Positions 38,001-47,941 of a stretch of 64,000 nt of DNA are shown piece by piece. Every line of letters starts with the position of its first letter. Within the stretch, counting starts at the first letter, position 1. The notes beneath the pieces are model-generated. The model worked only from the letters and a program-made list of their open reading frames with translations, did not search any database and was not told the origin of the DNA. The position numbers and the translations under genes are program-made. Origin of the DNA: Bugulina stolonifera. Taxonomy: Eukaryota; Bryozoa; Gymnolaemata; Cheilostomatida; Bugulidae. Location: positions 14,671,001-14,735,000 of the forward strand of contig OW285192.1 of the NCBI GenBank assembly GCA_935421135.1, read 5' to 3'.

Positions 38001-38990
38001 TATAGAAAGTGTCACATGCACACAGTCAATATAATATAGTTTGACAGGTAGCGGACCCTACAAGTGCTCTTGTAAAAAGTGACACATGCACACAGTCAAT
38101 ATAATATAGTTAGCGGTCCCCACAAGTGCTCTTATAGAAAGTGACACATGCACACAGTCAATATATAATATAGTTAGCGGACCCCACAAGCGCTCTTATA
38201 GAAAGTGACACATGCACGCAGTCAATATAATATAGTTAGCGGTCCCCACAAGTGCTCTTATAGAAAGTGACACATGCACACAGTCAATATATAATATAGT
38301 TAGCGGTCCCCACAAGTGCTCTTATAGAAAGTGACACATGCACACAGTCAATATATAATATAGTTAGCAGACCCCACAAGTGCTCTTATAGAAAGTGACA
38401 CATGCACACAGTCAATATATAATATAGTTAGCGGACCCCACAAGTGCTCTTATAGAAAGTGTCACATGCACACAGTCAACATAATATAGTTAGACAGGTA
38501 GCAGTCCCCACAAGTACTCTTATAGAAAGTGTCACATGTACACAGCAAATATAATATAGTTTGACAGGTAGCGGACCCCACAAGTACTCTTATAGAAAGT
38601 GTCACATGCACACAGTCAATATAATATAGTTTGACAGGTAGCGGACCCCACAAGTACTCTTATAGAAAGTGTCACATGCACACAGTCAATATAATATTGT
38701 TTGACAGGTAGCAGACCCCACAAAGTGCTCTTATAGAAAGTGACACGTGCACACAGTCAATATAATATAGTTAGCGGTCCCCACAGGTGTTCTAATAGAA
38801 AGTGTCACATGCACACAGTCAATATAATATAATTTGACAGGTAGCGGTCCCCACGAGTGCTCTTATAGAAAGCGTCACATGCACAAAGTCAATATAATAT
38901 AGTTAGACGGTTTGTGGACCCCACAAGTACTTTTATAGAAAGTATCACATGCACACGGTCTGTATAATGTCGTTAGACGGTTAATACTAT
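35085..38990 (+). repeat. 3.9-kb minisatellite, units of about 70 and 62 bp
   Basis: Roughly 58 tandem units. The long form runs about 70 bp: GCGGACCCCACAAGT, CTCTTATAGAAAG, CACATGCACACAGTCAATAT, AATATAGTTTGACAGGTA. A short form of about 62 bp lacks the TTGACAGG segment. The first units (35085-35850) are the most diverged; the middle is highly homogeneous and organised in higher-order blocks. Not a CRISPR: there are no spacers of unrelated sequence. Confidence 0.95.
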
Positions 38991-39885
38991 GAGTCCACAG
39001 CGCGTTCCTATGTGGCAGACTGTGTGGTCTTGGCATTTTTCCCTACTTTCCATCAACATTTTAATCACATTAATCCTCGCTGTACCTATACAAATTATGT
39101 ATCAAAATGAAGCTTAACACCTGGAGAACTATTAATAGAAACAAACCTGAGTCATCATGCATAGCCATTAGATGACAGCGAGATAGGCAAAACCTATTTT
39201 TATCATTCTGCTAAAAACTCAATACTAAAATAGTATTATTTACCAAGCAAGTACTCTATTTCTTATCAAAATTTAGTTAACATCATGCTAAAATTAGCTA
39301 AACATACTTGGATCAGTGTTTGAACCAAGTTCTGGCCCCTCACAGCCAATAATTTCATCAATCAAACCGACAGCATCAAACCTACTGAAAGAGGCCATTT
39401 TTACTCTAAACAGCAAGTGCCAGGCCAGAGGATATACTATAGGTGTTTTCACAAATAAAAATCACAAGATGGCCGTCCAGCTCAGCTCCGAAGGGCTATT
39501 GGCCTGCGATTTTGGTTGGCCAGACGAAACCATTCTTAGCTCATCGGCACACCTGATTTCTTCACGCGAAAATGAGGACTTTGCGACCCTGTGACAGGTG
39601 TGTGCCCGAAAATATTTTTGTAGATCGACCTAGGTCTGAAGTTTAGTTCACGAAGACATTTAATGTAGTTGTTTTCATCACCCAATTAAATCATTTGTAT
39701 TAGCACTAGAATCCTGGAGATTATGTGTCAACGCAAAAAAGTATGCTCTCACTAAATATTGCTTTACTTATACCACAAACCCAATAGTTTTGCTGTTATG
39801 AATAAAAGACTGAAACTGCGAGTATGCTCCTCCTCAGGCCCCTGTGAAAAACATAGCTGCGAGTATACTCGTCCTCATGGCTGAA
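38991..39885. other. Non-repetitive spacer inside the 7.7-kb structure
   Basis: About 900 bp without the minisatellite. A 92-codon frame at 39316-39594 has mixed composition, but I recognise no domain and see no splice context. It could be a relic of captured sequence. Confidence 0.4.
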
Positions 39886-40240
39886 AGTGTTAGCGGTCCC
39901 CACAATAACTCTTCTTGATAGTAACACATGCACATAATCAATATAACATAGCTACACAGTAAGCGGTCCCCACAAGAACTATAACACAATGTATCACATG
40001 CACACAGAGGTCCCAATATACAATGTAGTTATACTGTTCATGGTCCCCACAATAACTATTATTGAAAGCATCACACGCACGCAGTCAATATAATATCATT
40101 ATACAGTCGGCGGTCCCCACAAGAACCTTTACATAACGAGTCACATGCACACATTCTATATAATATCATTAAACGGTTAACGGTCCCCACAATGACTTTT
40201 ATGGAAAGTAACAGATGCACACAGTCAATACAATGTTTTT
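39886..40240 (+). repeat. Diverged outlier units of the minisatellite
   Basis: Four to five degenerate units (GCGGTCCCCACAATAACT..., ACACATGCACA, CAATATAA) in the same orientation as the main array, separated from it by the 0.9-kb spacer. Likely older units that escaped homogenisation. Confidence 0.85.
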
Positions 40241-40703
40241 TCCTTCTAACATACAAGATCACTTCCTGTCAAGCGGTACCCGCAACTGCATTTCCATGCG
40301 CAATGGAGAGACCTGCAGGAGATTATCAAAGTGGGGACCGCCGCCTGCCGACCGTCATTAAAGTGGGGTCCGCGTTTTTGCTTGACTCAAGACATACAGT
40401 GTGGGGTCCAGGCCATGCACACGCCTATGCACACACCATCTGCGCACTGTCGTTATCTCCCCAATATTTGTGCAAAAGCGTGTGCATCAAAAATGGTCAT
40501 TGTGGGGACCGACCCAAAACTAGGTATATATCTGCTCAGAATGAAATTTCCTTTCAACTGAGCCTGTTGCAGTTGTGGGGACCGGGCCGGACCCCGCAAG
40601 TCAAACTGGTCCCCACTTGTCGGGTGTGCGTGCAGACGAATGTCCCCGCAACTGTCGCCTGAGCTGCGCAGTGGTGCACATGTTGTACATATTGTAGTTA
40701 GCA

Positions 40704-41598
40704 CAGGGCCGTAGTGCCCTATACGGCCGTGCGGCCTGGCCGTCTCAACTTTTAGCATTGCAAGTCGAAATGTAGTCAATTTATTATTATGGTCAGATCA
40801 GTGTTTAAAGTTTCTTCCACATTCCTATTTGCGGGGGTTTACAAAGTATGTAAGGATATAGTGATAATAAGTGTGCTAAACACTTTTATATCAGAAAATT
40901 TTAAATACTACCGTACTTAACTGCAGTTATGTAACATTTTAGATATTAAAAACCTGTCAGGGGAGATAACTCTAAATTTGAAAATTATTTTATTATACAG
41001 TACAAGAGGCACCGTATACACAGCCCATGTACTGGGTGTGTTTAAAAATATAAACCTTGAAAATCTAAATAATTATATTAGTTTTCAATTGAACAAACTT
41101 TTTTGGATTCGGCTATCTGTCTGCCCGACATTGTTGTCAACATATTTACTTAGGCATTCAATTTTATAGGGAGAAATAAGAAATATCTCTATGGTAGGAA
41201 AGAAACACATGCTTTCAGCTGCTTTTTGTAGATTCGTTAGCTCTACTTCATTTCATTGCATGTTTTTCATCATTGTAAAGAAGTAAAGTATTTGTAAATG
41301 TCGTTAGAGTTGAATGATTTATGTTCAGTCATAATTGTGAACAGATACAATGTATACATGTACATGTACATGCATATGTATGTATGAGGCTGGGTTATAT
41401 TTAATGTTATTACACAGGTATATTTCATAAGCCTGAACTGCTTCAAATTTGCTCTATTTTTCTGAAAAACACTCTCAGGGCGGCGGCGGCGGCGGCCGGG
41501 GCGCTGCCCCGGACCCCGCCAGGGGCCCTCGGCGGCCCCCTGGACCCCCGGCCTAATATTTTGGCCCCACCAACATTTCTTAGGGCGCTACGGCCCTG
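40704..41598. mobile_element. Non-autonomous hAT-like transposon, copy 2 (895 bp)
   Basis: Same inverted ends as the element at 4844-5736 and almost the same sequence throughout. Flanked by its own perfect 8-bp duplication AGTTAGCA (40696-40703 and 41599-41606). It sits just inside the left edge of duplication copy B; copy A has the uninterrupted TGTAGTTACCAGTAG at 25188-25202. Confidence 0.9.
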
Positions 41599-42168
41599 AG
41601 TTAGCAGTAGTTTCATCATAGCACGGATAGATGTTGTAATACATGAATAGAGAGTCTGAATTCCAGACAAACGCTACCATGACTCCAACAAATATGCAGT
41701 TACGTGTAGATGTGACATATGTATATTGTGACATCATTTCTTAGAATATAGAATATCACAGTAATTATGGTGTGCCTTGTACTGTATAATATACTGTAAT
41801 GTATATTGTTTATATACATGTATAATGTTATCACTGTTATGAGGCACGTGATGTCACAGAGATAATGAAATATTTTGTGATAAGGAAAAAGTAGTTAACA
41901 AGCTCATAACAGTAAAAGAGTTGCAGGCGTGCGCATGGCATCTATCAGTGGGGTAAGTTTATTTATTGTAGTGACTGTGAAGTGCAATGCATTGTATAGG
42001 AATTTGAGTCGATTGCAAAGTGTAGGCTCCAAATATGTGGAGACAATATACTCAACTCCACCCCTCAGTAAATAGCCTTTCCTACTGTTTCTACAATGTA
42101 AACCTGCTTTTATTGCCACAAAATACTGAGGATACTTTGATTGCAGTAAATAGAAGCACCTGCTGATC

Positions 42169-45100
42169 ATGTCATCTCACCGCAAGGTGGTTATTATTGG
42201 AGCTGGAGTTTCAGGTTTGGTTACTCTGAAGACACTCAGACAGTTAAGAATAGACTGCGTAGTATTTGAAGCTAACAGCTACCATGGAGGACTGTGGCAC
42301 TACAATGAACACACTTATGGGGTCATGGATTTCACCTACATGTAAGTTATATGGAATGGACAGTTCACAGTTTCCATCGCTGACATTTCCTAGTACATAG
42401 ATATGTAACTAATGTTAGACCTTTATTATGTTATAGAAATGTGTCCAGATATAACTATGCTTTCTCAGACTATCCATTCCCTGAAAATGGTACAGAGTTT
42501 GCTCATCACACACAGATCTCTGACTATATTGATAGTTATGTAGATCATTTCAACCTCTCTGATCATATTCAGTATAAGACCAGAGTCACACAAGCTTCCA
42601 AATCAGGTGGGTGTAGCAGACCAATCAGGTGAGTGTAGTAGACCCATAGAGGTAGGTATTCCTAGGTAGGGATACCTACCTCTATGAGTAGACCAATGGC
42701 TTTACCAAGATCGCTCACTCAATAGCAGCTCTGAGTTACTAGTGTTTGGGCAACTAAGGGTTAACTTATTTTCAGTTTCGACTAAACAGTTTTAAAGGCT
42801 ATCCAAAAATAATGATTTTTATATAGCCATTGGTAATTTTCTTAAAAGTTTTAGAGTTGTCTTATCTTCAAATCAGATGGGTCCAAAAACCGGCCAATGA
42901 CCATAATTATAAACCCAACAATTTGTGTATGAATTTTGAAATTGTTTAGCCCAAAGACAGGCTAAATTGGTGACACATTGTACCTGAAGAGGACAATCTT
43001 GGTTAAACCGTTAGTGTAGATAGACATAATGTGGTGGCCTTGGTCCTTCATAGAGAAGTTTGAGTGAGTTACTAAGATAGCCTTGGATCTTTATCTAACT
43101 GCTATAGAGAAAGTAGTCTTCTCTATTTAGTATTCTTTATCAAGTAGCCTCTAACAGCATGGCTTAAACATAAATTACTCCTGGGCACTATTATTCTCTG
43201 ACTTCTTGGCTTTTGTGGTGGTGTAGCCATCGGCTCACAATGCAGGCTGTGGAAATGTATTAGGAATAGGTAGCAGATTAATATATATACATGTACAGCA
43301 GTAGAGAATGAGATGACTTTGTATATCAGTCATGTGTATGATGTACAAGTATAAACGAAGCATTTAATACAATGCATGGCAACTCTCAGGTAAAGAGAAG
43401 GCAAATTTAAAGCACAACTGGACTGTTAAATGTGAAACTGAAGGTGAAGAATTTCTAGTTACTTGTGAATACTTGGTCATTGCTACTGGACACCATGCTA
43501 AACCAAAGATACCCTCCTTTCCAGGAGAAGACAAGTTCAAAGGTTTGTTTTCAAATATTACACATACAACTGTATGCCTTTATGAGGCACTCAATGAAAT
43601 TAAGACAACTACACTAAGCTATGCGAAGTATGCTGCTCTTTTGGTGCCTAGTGACCTGTTGGCTACTACTAAGCTATTGATCATAATTAGAAGTTGTTAT
43701 CTCTCAATTTATTTTCCTTTTTTTTTGAAAAAAAAGAATTTAAATTGAGAGAGGATAACTTCTAATTATGATCAATAGCTTGTTAGTGCCCATGGTCACA
43801 ATGCTCTAAAAGTCTAAAGAAAAGGTGCAACTAGAGTTGTTCTCCCAGATTGAGTCTCTCTGTACTCAATTTAAAACTCTTGTTACTGAATAATGCAAAT
43901 TATAATGTTGTCCTGCCCATTCTCTATGGTATATGACTGTATGTGCATGTGTATTCCAGGAGAGATCATTCACAGTGTGAAATACAAAGACGTCTCACTT
44001 AGTGGTTATGAAGGAAAGAATGTTGTACTCATTGGTGTTGGTAACAGCAGTGTAGATATCGCTGACAATCTTGTCACCAAAGGCAGGTCAGTAAGCCTGA
44101 GGCTAAGTTTTAACCATTTTGTGGAGCACAGGCATGTGAGCATAAGCCCACATACATAACAGTTTTAGGAGTTGGGTGCATATCGTAGGTTGGCCCCCCA
44201 ACCTCAACCATTAACAAGCATTTAAAGCTATGTGAATTTTCCTGCTACTGCATTTTGACCAAGCTACACCTATACGGTGAAGCTTTATAATATTTTTTAT
44301 TATTGTATACACAGATGCAAGGTTAATATATCCACGAGATCTGGTGCATGGGTATTTCCCAACTACTGGTTCGGAAATCCAGCTGAGCTACACGTCAACA
44401 GGCTAGCTTTTACCGCTCCTACAGCCCAGACAAACCTGGTCTTTAAGTCTATCATAATGATGCATTCAGGTCATCCAAACAGGTGAGCCCATTCATCTGC
44501 AGTGAATCTGACATGTTTACAGTTTTGGTTCAACAACCTGACAATACGGCAATTTGAAGTGTCAAATCAAGTTTTACTATCAGTGATTTGATTTGTTGTA
44601 AAAGATTTGCAAGATGTCTATTCTATATATATCAGTAAGCTGAATTTATTATGCTTATATACACTATACAGTAGGTTCTGTAGGGATAGCTGTTGTTTTA
44701 CATTTGAACATTCCGGCTTGTTTATATAAAATACAATTTATTATACCAGGTGGGGCCTCAATCCCAAATACAGCCCAGCTCACACTCACCCCACAGTCAG
44801 TCCTTCATTAATTCACCACATTCAGAGAGGGAAAGTTCACATCTCCCCAAATGTCAAGGTATAGATGAAATATTGGAACATAAAATCCTGAGTTATCAGA
44901 TCCCAGCCCATTAATATGAACACATATAAGTTGCGTCGTAAAATTTAGGAGTTGCGCTCTCACTACGTTGCATGTTGCGTTAATTCTATAGACTACTGAA
45001 AGCAAAATGTATTCACATTTGGTAAGATGTAAATTGGAGTTGACTGCTGCATATAAAGAGAGGACAACTCTGCAAATGTTCATGCACATGTTCATGTACA

Positions 45101-46832
45101 TGTTCATGTACATGCACTAATTCATTCAGTACTACATTTGTTTATTTAAACATACATGTAGTACATGACTTCCTTTTAAATGGCCTTGTCTTTATAGAAG
45201 CATAGTTACATATTATATGTTGCGTACCATATACAATGTAGTATAATAGTTACAAAGTTACCATATAGTAATAATGTAAATATGTAACAAATAATAAAAT
45301 ATAAAATAAGTATTATGTCATATATTATATATCTACATGTACATGTATATGTTTTGGTGTCAAACAGGAAATCGGTGCAGACTATGTCCAGTTTGAGGAT
45401 GGCTCCAGAGCTGAGAATGTGGGAGCTATCATCAAATGTACGGGCTACACTATACATCTCCCGTATCTTGATGATGATGTACGAGAACTCATACTAAAGG
45501 AGGAAACCAATGAACTGAAGGTACTAATTAGTAGTATACATTAATCTACTCTGTATTTATATTATCAGAAATGCTGAGTTGAGACAACTACATGGTTTGA
45601 ACCCATGTCTATCTCATTATAAAACCCTATGGTTTGTGAAGGTCAGTGCAATCATTAGCAGTAGTGAAATGATTCAGACAATCAAAGTTCTGCTATGACA
45701 GTGTTTACTAACAAATATAAATCTTTTCACTGCAGGTGTTCAAAAAGGTGTTCAGTTCAGAGATTGGTTCAACACTGGCTCTCATTGGCTACATTCAGCC
45801 ATTAGGAAGTCTGATAAGTATATCTGAGATACAAGCTCAATGGTTGGGTATGATTATCACAGGACAGTGTTCTCTCCCTCCTGTGGCTGAGATGAAGGAA
45901 GATGAGACCTTTGATCAGGTATATAATTTGTTTAGCAGAAACTTGTCATATATGCACTGGATTCAATTAATTCATTGCTCCACTGTACCAGCACGCACCA
46001 TACTTTGGTCAAGCTTAAGGTCAAGGTCATAGCAGAATAAATTTTGAGGTTGATCTTTAGCCAGGCTTGCCAAGTTCGACTGATGAAAATCAGGGAGATT
46101 CAGCATTTGGGTGGGTTAGAATACCAAAATTTGAGTTGCAAATCAGGGAGTCTCCTGCGGAATCAGAGAGACTTGGTAAGCCTGTCTTCAGCATATATCA
46201 CAAAAACAATTACAAGACTGCTGTAATGGACAATGGTATCCACTGCAACCTAACCATGTTCCATCTATATGTATATGATACTATGTATATTTCATGTGTG
46301 GAAACCTGCTAAGTAATGTTTTGTCGATCCACAGATTATCAAGACGAAATACAAATCATCCACAAGACACACACTGCAGAGAGAAGTCATACCATACTGT
46401 GATGGTATAGCAGAGTATTTCGGGGCCAAACCGGTTCTCAAAAACAACCTGTCTATTGCCCCCAGGTGAGGAATAACTAAGATTGTGTCCACTTTTCACA
46501 TGATGTTTCCTTATTTACTGATTTATCTTACAACATACCTTGATAACTCACTAATATGCTGGATTTATATATATATAACCATAATACCATGAGGCCAACT
46601 GATTTGTATTTTATCTCATGAATGGATATATAAACCTTGTAGGCTGCTCTTTGGTAGTGGAGGTGCTGCCCAGTGGACACTTCAAGGTCCGTACTACAAC
46701 CCTAAAGCTGCCGATATTGTACGTAAAGTTCCTATCCCAGCATTCAATGTGATAGCCAGTATCATAATTCCTGGTACTTTTATGTTTCTACTCTATTTGC
46801 TGATCAAACTGATATTCTTAGCAATATTTTAA
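42169..46832 (+). CDS. Flavin-containing monooxygenase, tandem copy 3
   Basis: Ten exons: 42169-42341, 42437-42606, 43390-43542, 43960-44086, 44315-44482, 44750-44858, 45368-45520, 45736-45918, 46335-46465, 46643-46832; 518 residues, the same exon sizes as copy 2. GAGVSG, FxGxxxHxxxY, GVGNSS (copy 2 has GIGNSS) and CTGY are kept, as is the hydrophobic tail. Gly27, directly after the FAD-binding helix, is Arg here. Exon 8 begins GTG instead of ATG, showing that this ATG is internal. Intron 8 has gained a 123-bp MITE and intron 2 a perfect hairpin. No stops or frameshifts. Confidence 0.92.
42645..42686. repeat. Short palindrome beside the FMO3 exon 2 donor
   Basis: CATAGAGGTAGGTAT and ATACCTACCTCTATG are inverted around a 12-base middle containing CCTAGG. 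It replaces two of the four 22-bp donor repeats seen at the same place in FMO2. Confidence 0.9.
43675..43790 (+). repeat. Intronic inverted repeat in FMO3 intron 3
   Basis: GATCATAATTAGAAGTTG at the left is inverted as AACTTCTAATTATGATC at the right, with TCTCAATTTA arms inside and a poly-T/poly-A loop. Paralogue of the hairpin at 27580-27706; pairing is kept in both. Confidence 0.75.
46062..46184. mobile_element. 123-bp hAT-like MITE in FMO3 intron 8
   Basis: Ends CAGGCTTGCCAAGT and ACTTGGTAAGCCTG are inverted with one mismatch. The flanks are TCTTTAGC (46054-46061) and TCTTCAGC (46185-46192). The paralogous FMO2 intron has the single uninterrupted site AATCTTCAGCATAT near 30046, so the insertion followed the duplication. 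The interior carries AATCAGGGAG twice. Confidence 0.88.
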
Positions 46833-46998
46833 TTGGTGAAGGTCACAGTATGATATTCTAATAGTCTACAATAGTGGATAATAATGGTGATCATATTTAT
46901 ACAGGTGTTTTGGTTTTATTTTGTTAAGATGGTTGGAAAGAAATATTATACATGTATATATAAATTTGCAATAATGCACATGGAGGCCTATATCAGTT

Positions 46999-47004
46999 AA
47001 TAAA
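46999..47004 (+). terminator. AATAAA signal downstream of FMO3
   Basis: AATAAA 167 bases after the FMO3 stop. The corresponding FMO2 sequence lacks it because a few bases (TTAATAA) are missing. Confidence 0.4.
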
Positions 47005-47234
47005 CATATTTTTGCAGAATGTACAGCATCTTATGTCTATGGAGTCTATATTGTAAAATATTGCATGCATGCTTGCACCAAACATGTGCATACTATACTT
47101 CTAAAGAGAGCTATATGTGGTTTTGTTTTATAAAAAAGTGACAGTATAACAAAAATACTATGATCACAAACTGTACATTCCAGTGTGCTGTAGTGGCATT
47201 TCAAGAGTGTAAGGAAATGGATTGGTATTTATAT

Positions 47235-47345
47235 TGTATTTATATTGTATGGTATATGTTTGGTATATGTATGGTATATGTGTAGTATATGTATAGTATA
47301 TGTATAGTATATGTGTAGTATATGTATAGTATATGTATAGTATCT
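47235..47345 (+). repeat. TATATGTATAG-type tandem repeat
   Basis: About nine imperfect copies of a 12-bp GTATATGTATA/GTATATGTGTA unit. The 400 bases after it hold no recognised feature apart from possible polyadenylation signals for the minus-strand receptor (TTTATT at 47401). Confidence 0.8.
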
Positions 47346-47761
47346 TACATGTACATTGCATATATGGTAATGTTTGATGGGATCTTAGTGTTTTATGTCT
47401 TTTATTACTACTAGTCTCATGTTACAATCGCTGTGTATAAAACAACCTTAACCATGCCCTTTGGCCATTAGTAGCACAATGTCTTTTATCTGATGTTTGT
47501 TATATCTTTTATTCCAGTAATTTTAACTGAAACATTATTTTATAACATGAATCTAGTAGTAACAAAGAACACAAAACACTGAGATCCCATCAAACATTAC
47601 TTACATGTAGCTCTGTTCTAAGCATTGAGCACTTTAGCTGAGATTTAGCAGTGTACAATTTATGTACATTTCTCTCTATATATTGCATATATGATATATG
47701 GTATATGTATGGTAAGTAAGGACAGTACAATGCAAATTAGTAAAAGGGATTTTTGTAATAA

Positions 47762-47941
47762 TGGAAGGTAGTGAGGATGTATATTACACTTGGGAAGGTA
47801 GTGAGGGTGTATATTACACTTGGGAAGGTAGTGAGGATGTATATTACACTTGGGAAGGTAGTGAGGATGTATATTACACTTGGGAAGGTAGTGAGGGTGT
47901 ATAATACACTTGGGAAGGTAGAGAAGGTGTATATTACACTG
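47762..47941 (+). repeat. 30-bp minisatellite overlapping the receptor A stop codon
   Basis: Six copies of a 30-bp unit (GGAAGGTAGTGAGGATGTAT, ATTACACTTG). The distal copy reaches into the last codons of receptor A: the minus-strand TAA stop is the TAA of the repeat word AGTGTAATATACA. Confidence 0.93.

Larger units (their letters stand above)
32982..40690. mobile_element. About 7.7-kb structure with inverted ends enclosing a minisatellite
   Basis: CGACAGTTGCGGGGACAT occurs at 33006-33023 and exactly inverted at 40640-40657; weaker inverted similarity extends outward on both sides. Another partial copy (AACAGTTGCGGG) lies at about 33218. Both end regions carry many GTGGGGACCG or GCGGTCCCCAC words, which are also the core of every minisatellite unit inside. 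The left end abuts the truncated FMO exon and the right end abuts the start of the FMO3 duplication. A large non-autonomous DNA transposon with an expanded subterminal repeat is the best reading. No transposase is recognised, and no clear target duplication was found. Confidence 0.6.
41607..47110 (+). repeat. Segmental duplication, copy B (carries FMO3)
   Basis: Partner of 25180-30950. Starts right after the hAT element (GTAGTTTCATCATAGCACGG versus GTAGATTCATCATAACATGG) and ends at AGAGAGCTATA (about 47113). Includes the FMO upstream region, all exons and introns, and about 250 bp downstream. Confidence 0.85.

Noticed and set aside
35085..38990. Possible CRISPR array
   Set aside because: Units are contiguous and every part of the unit is repeated; there are no unique spacers, and the genome is eukaryotic.
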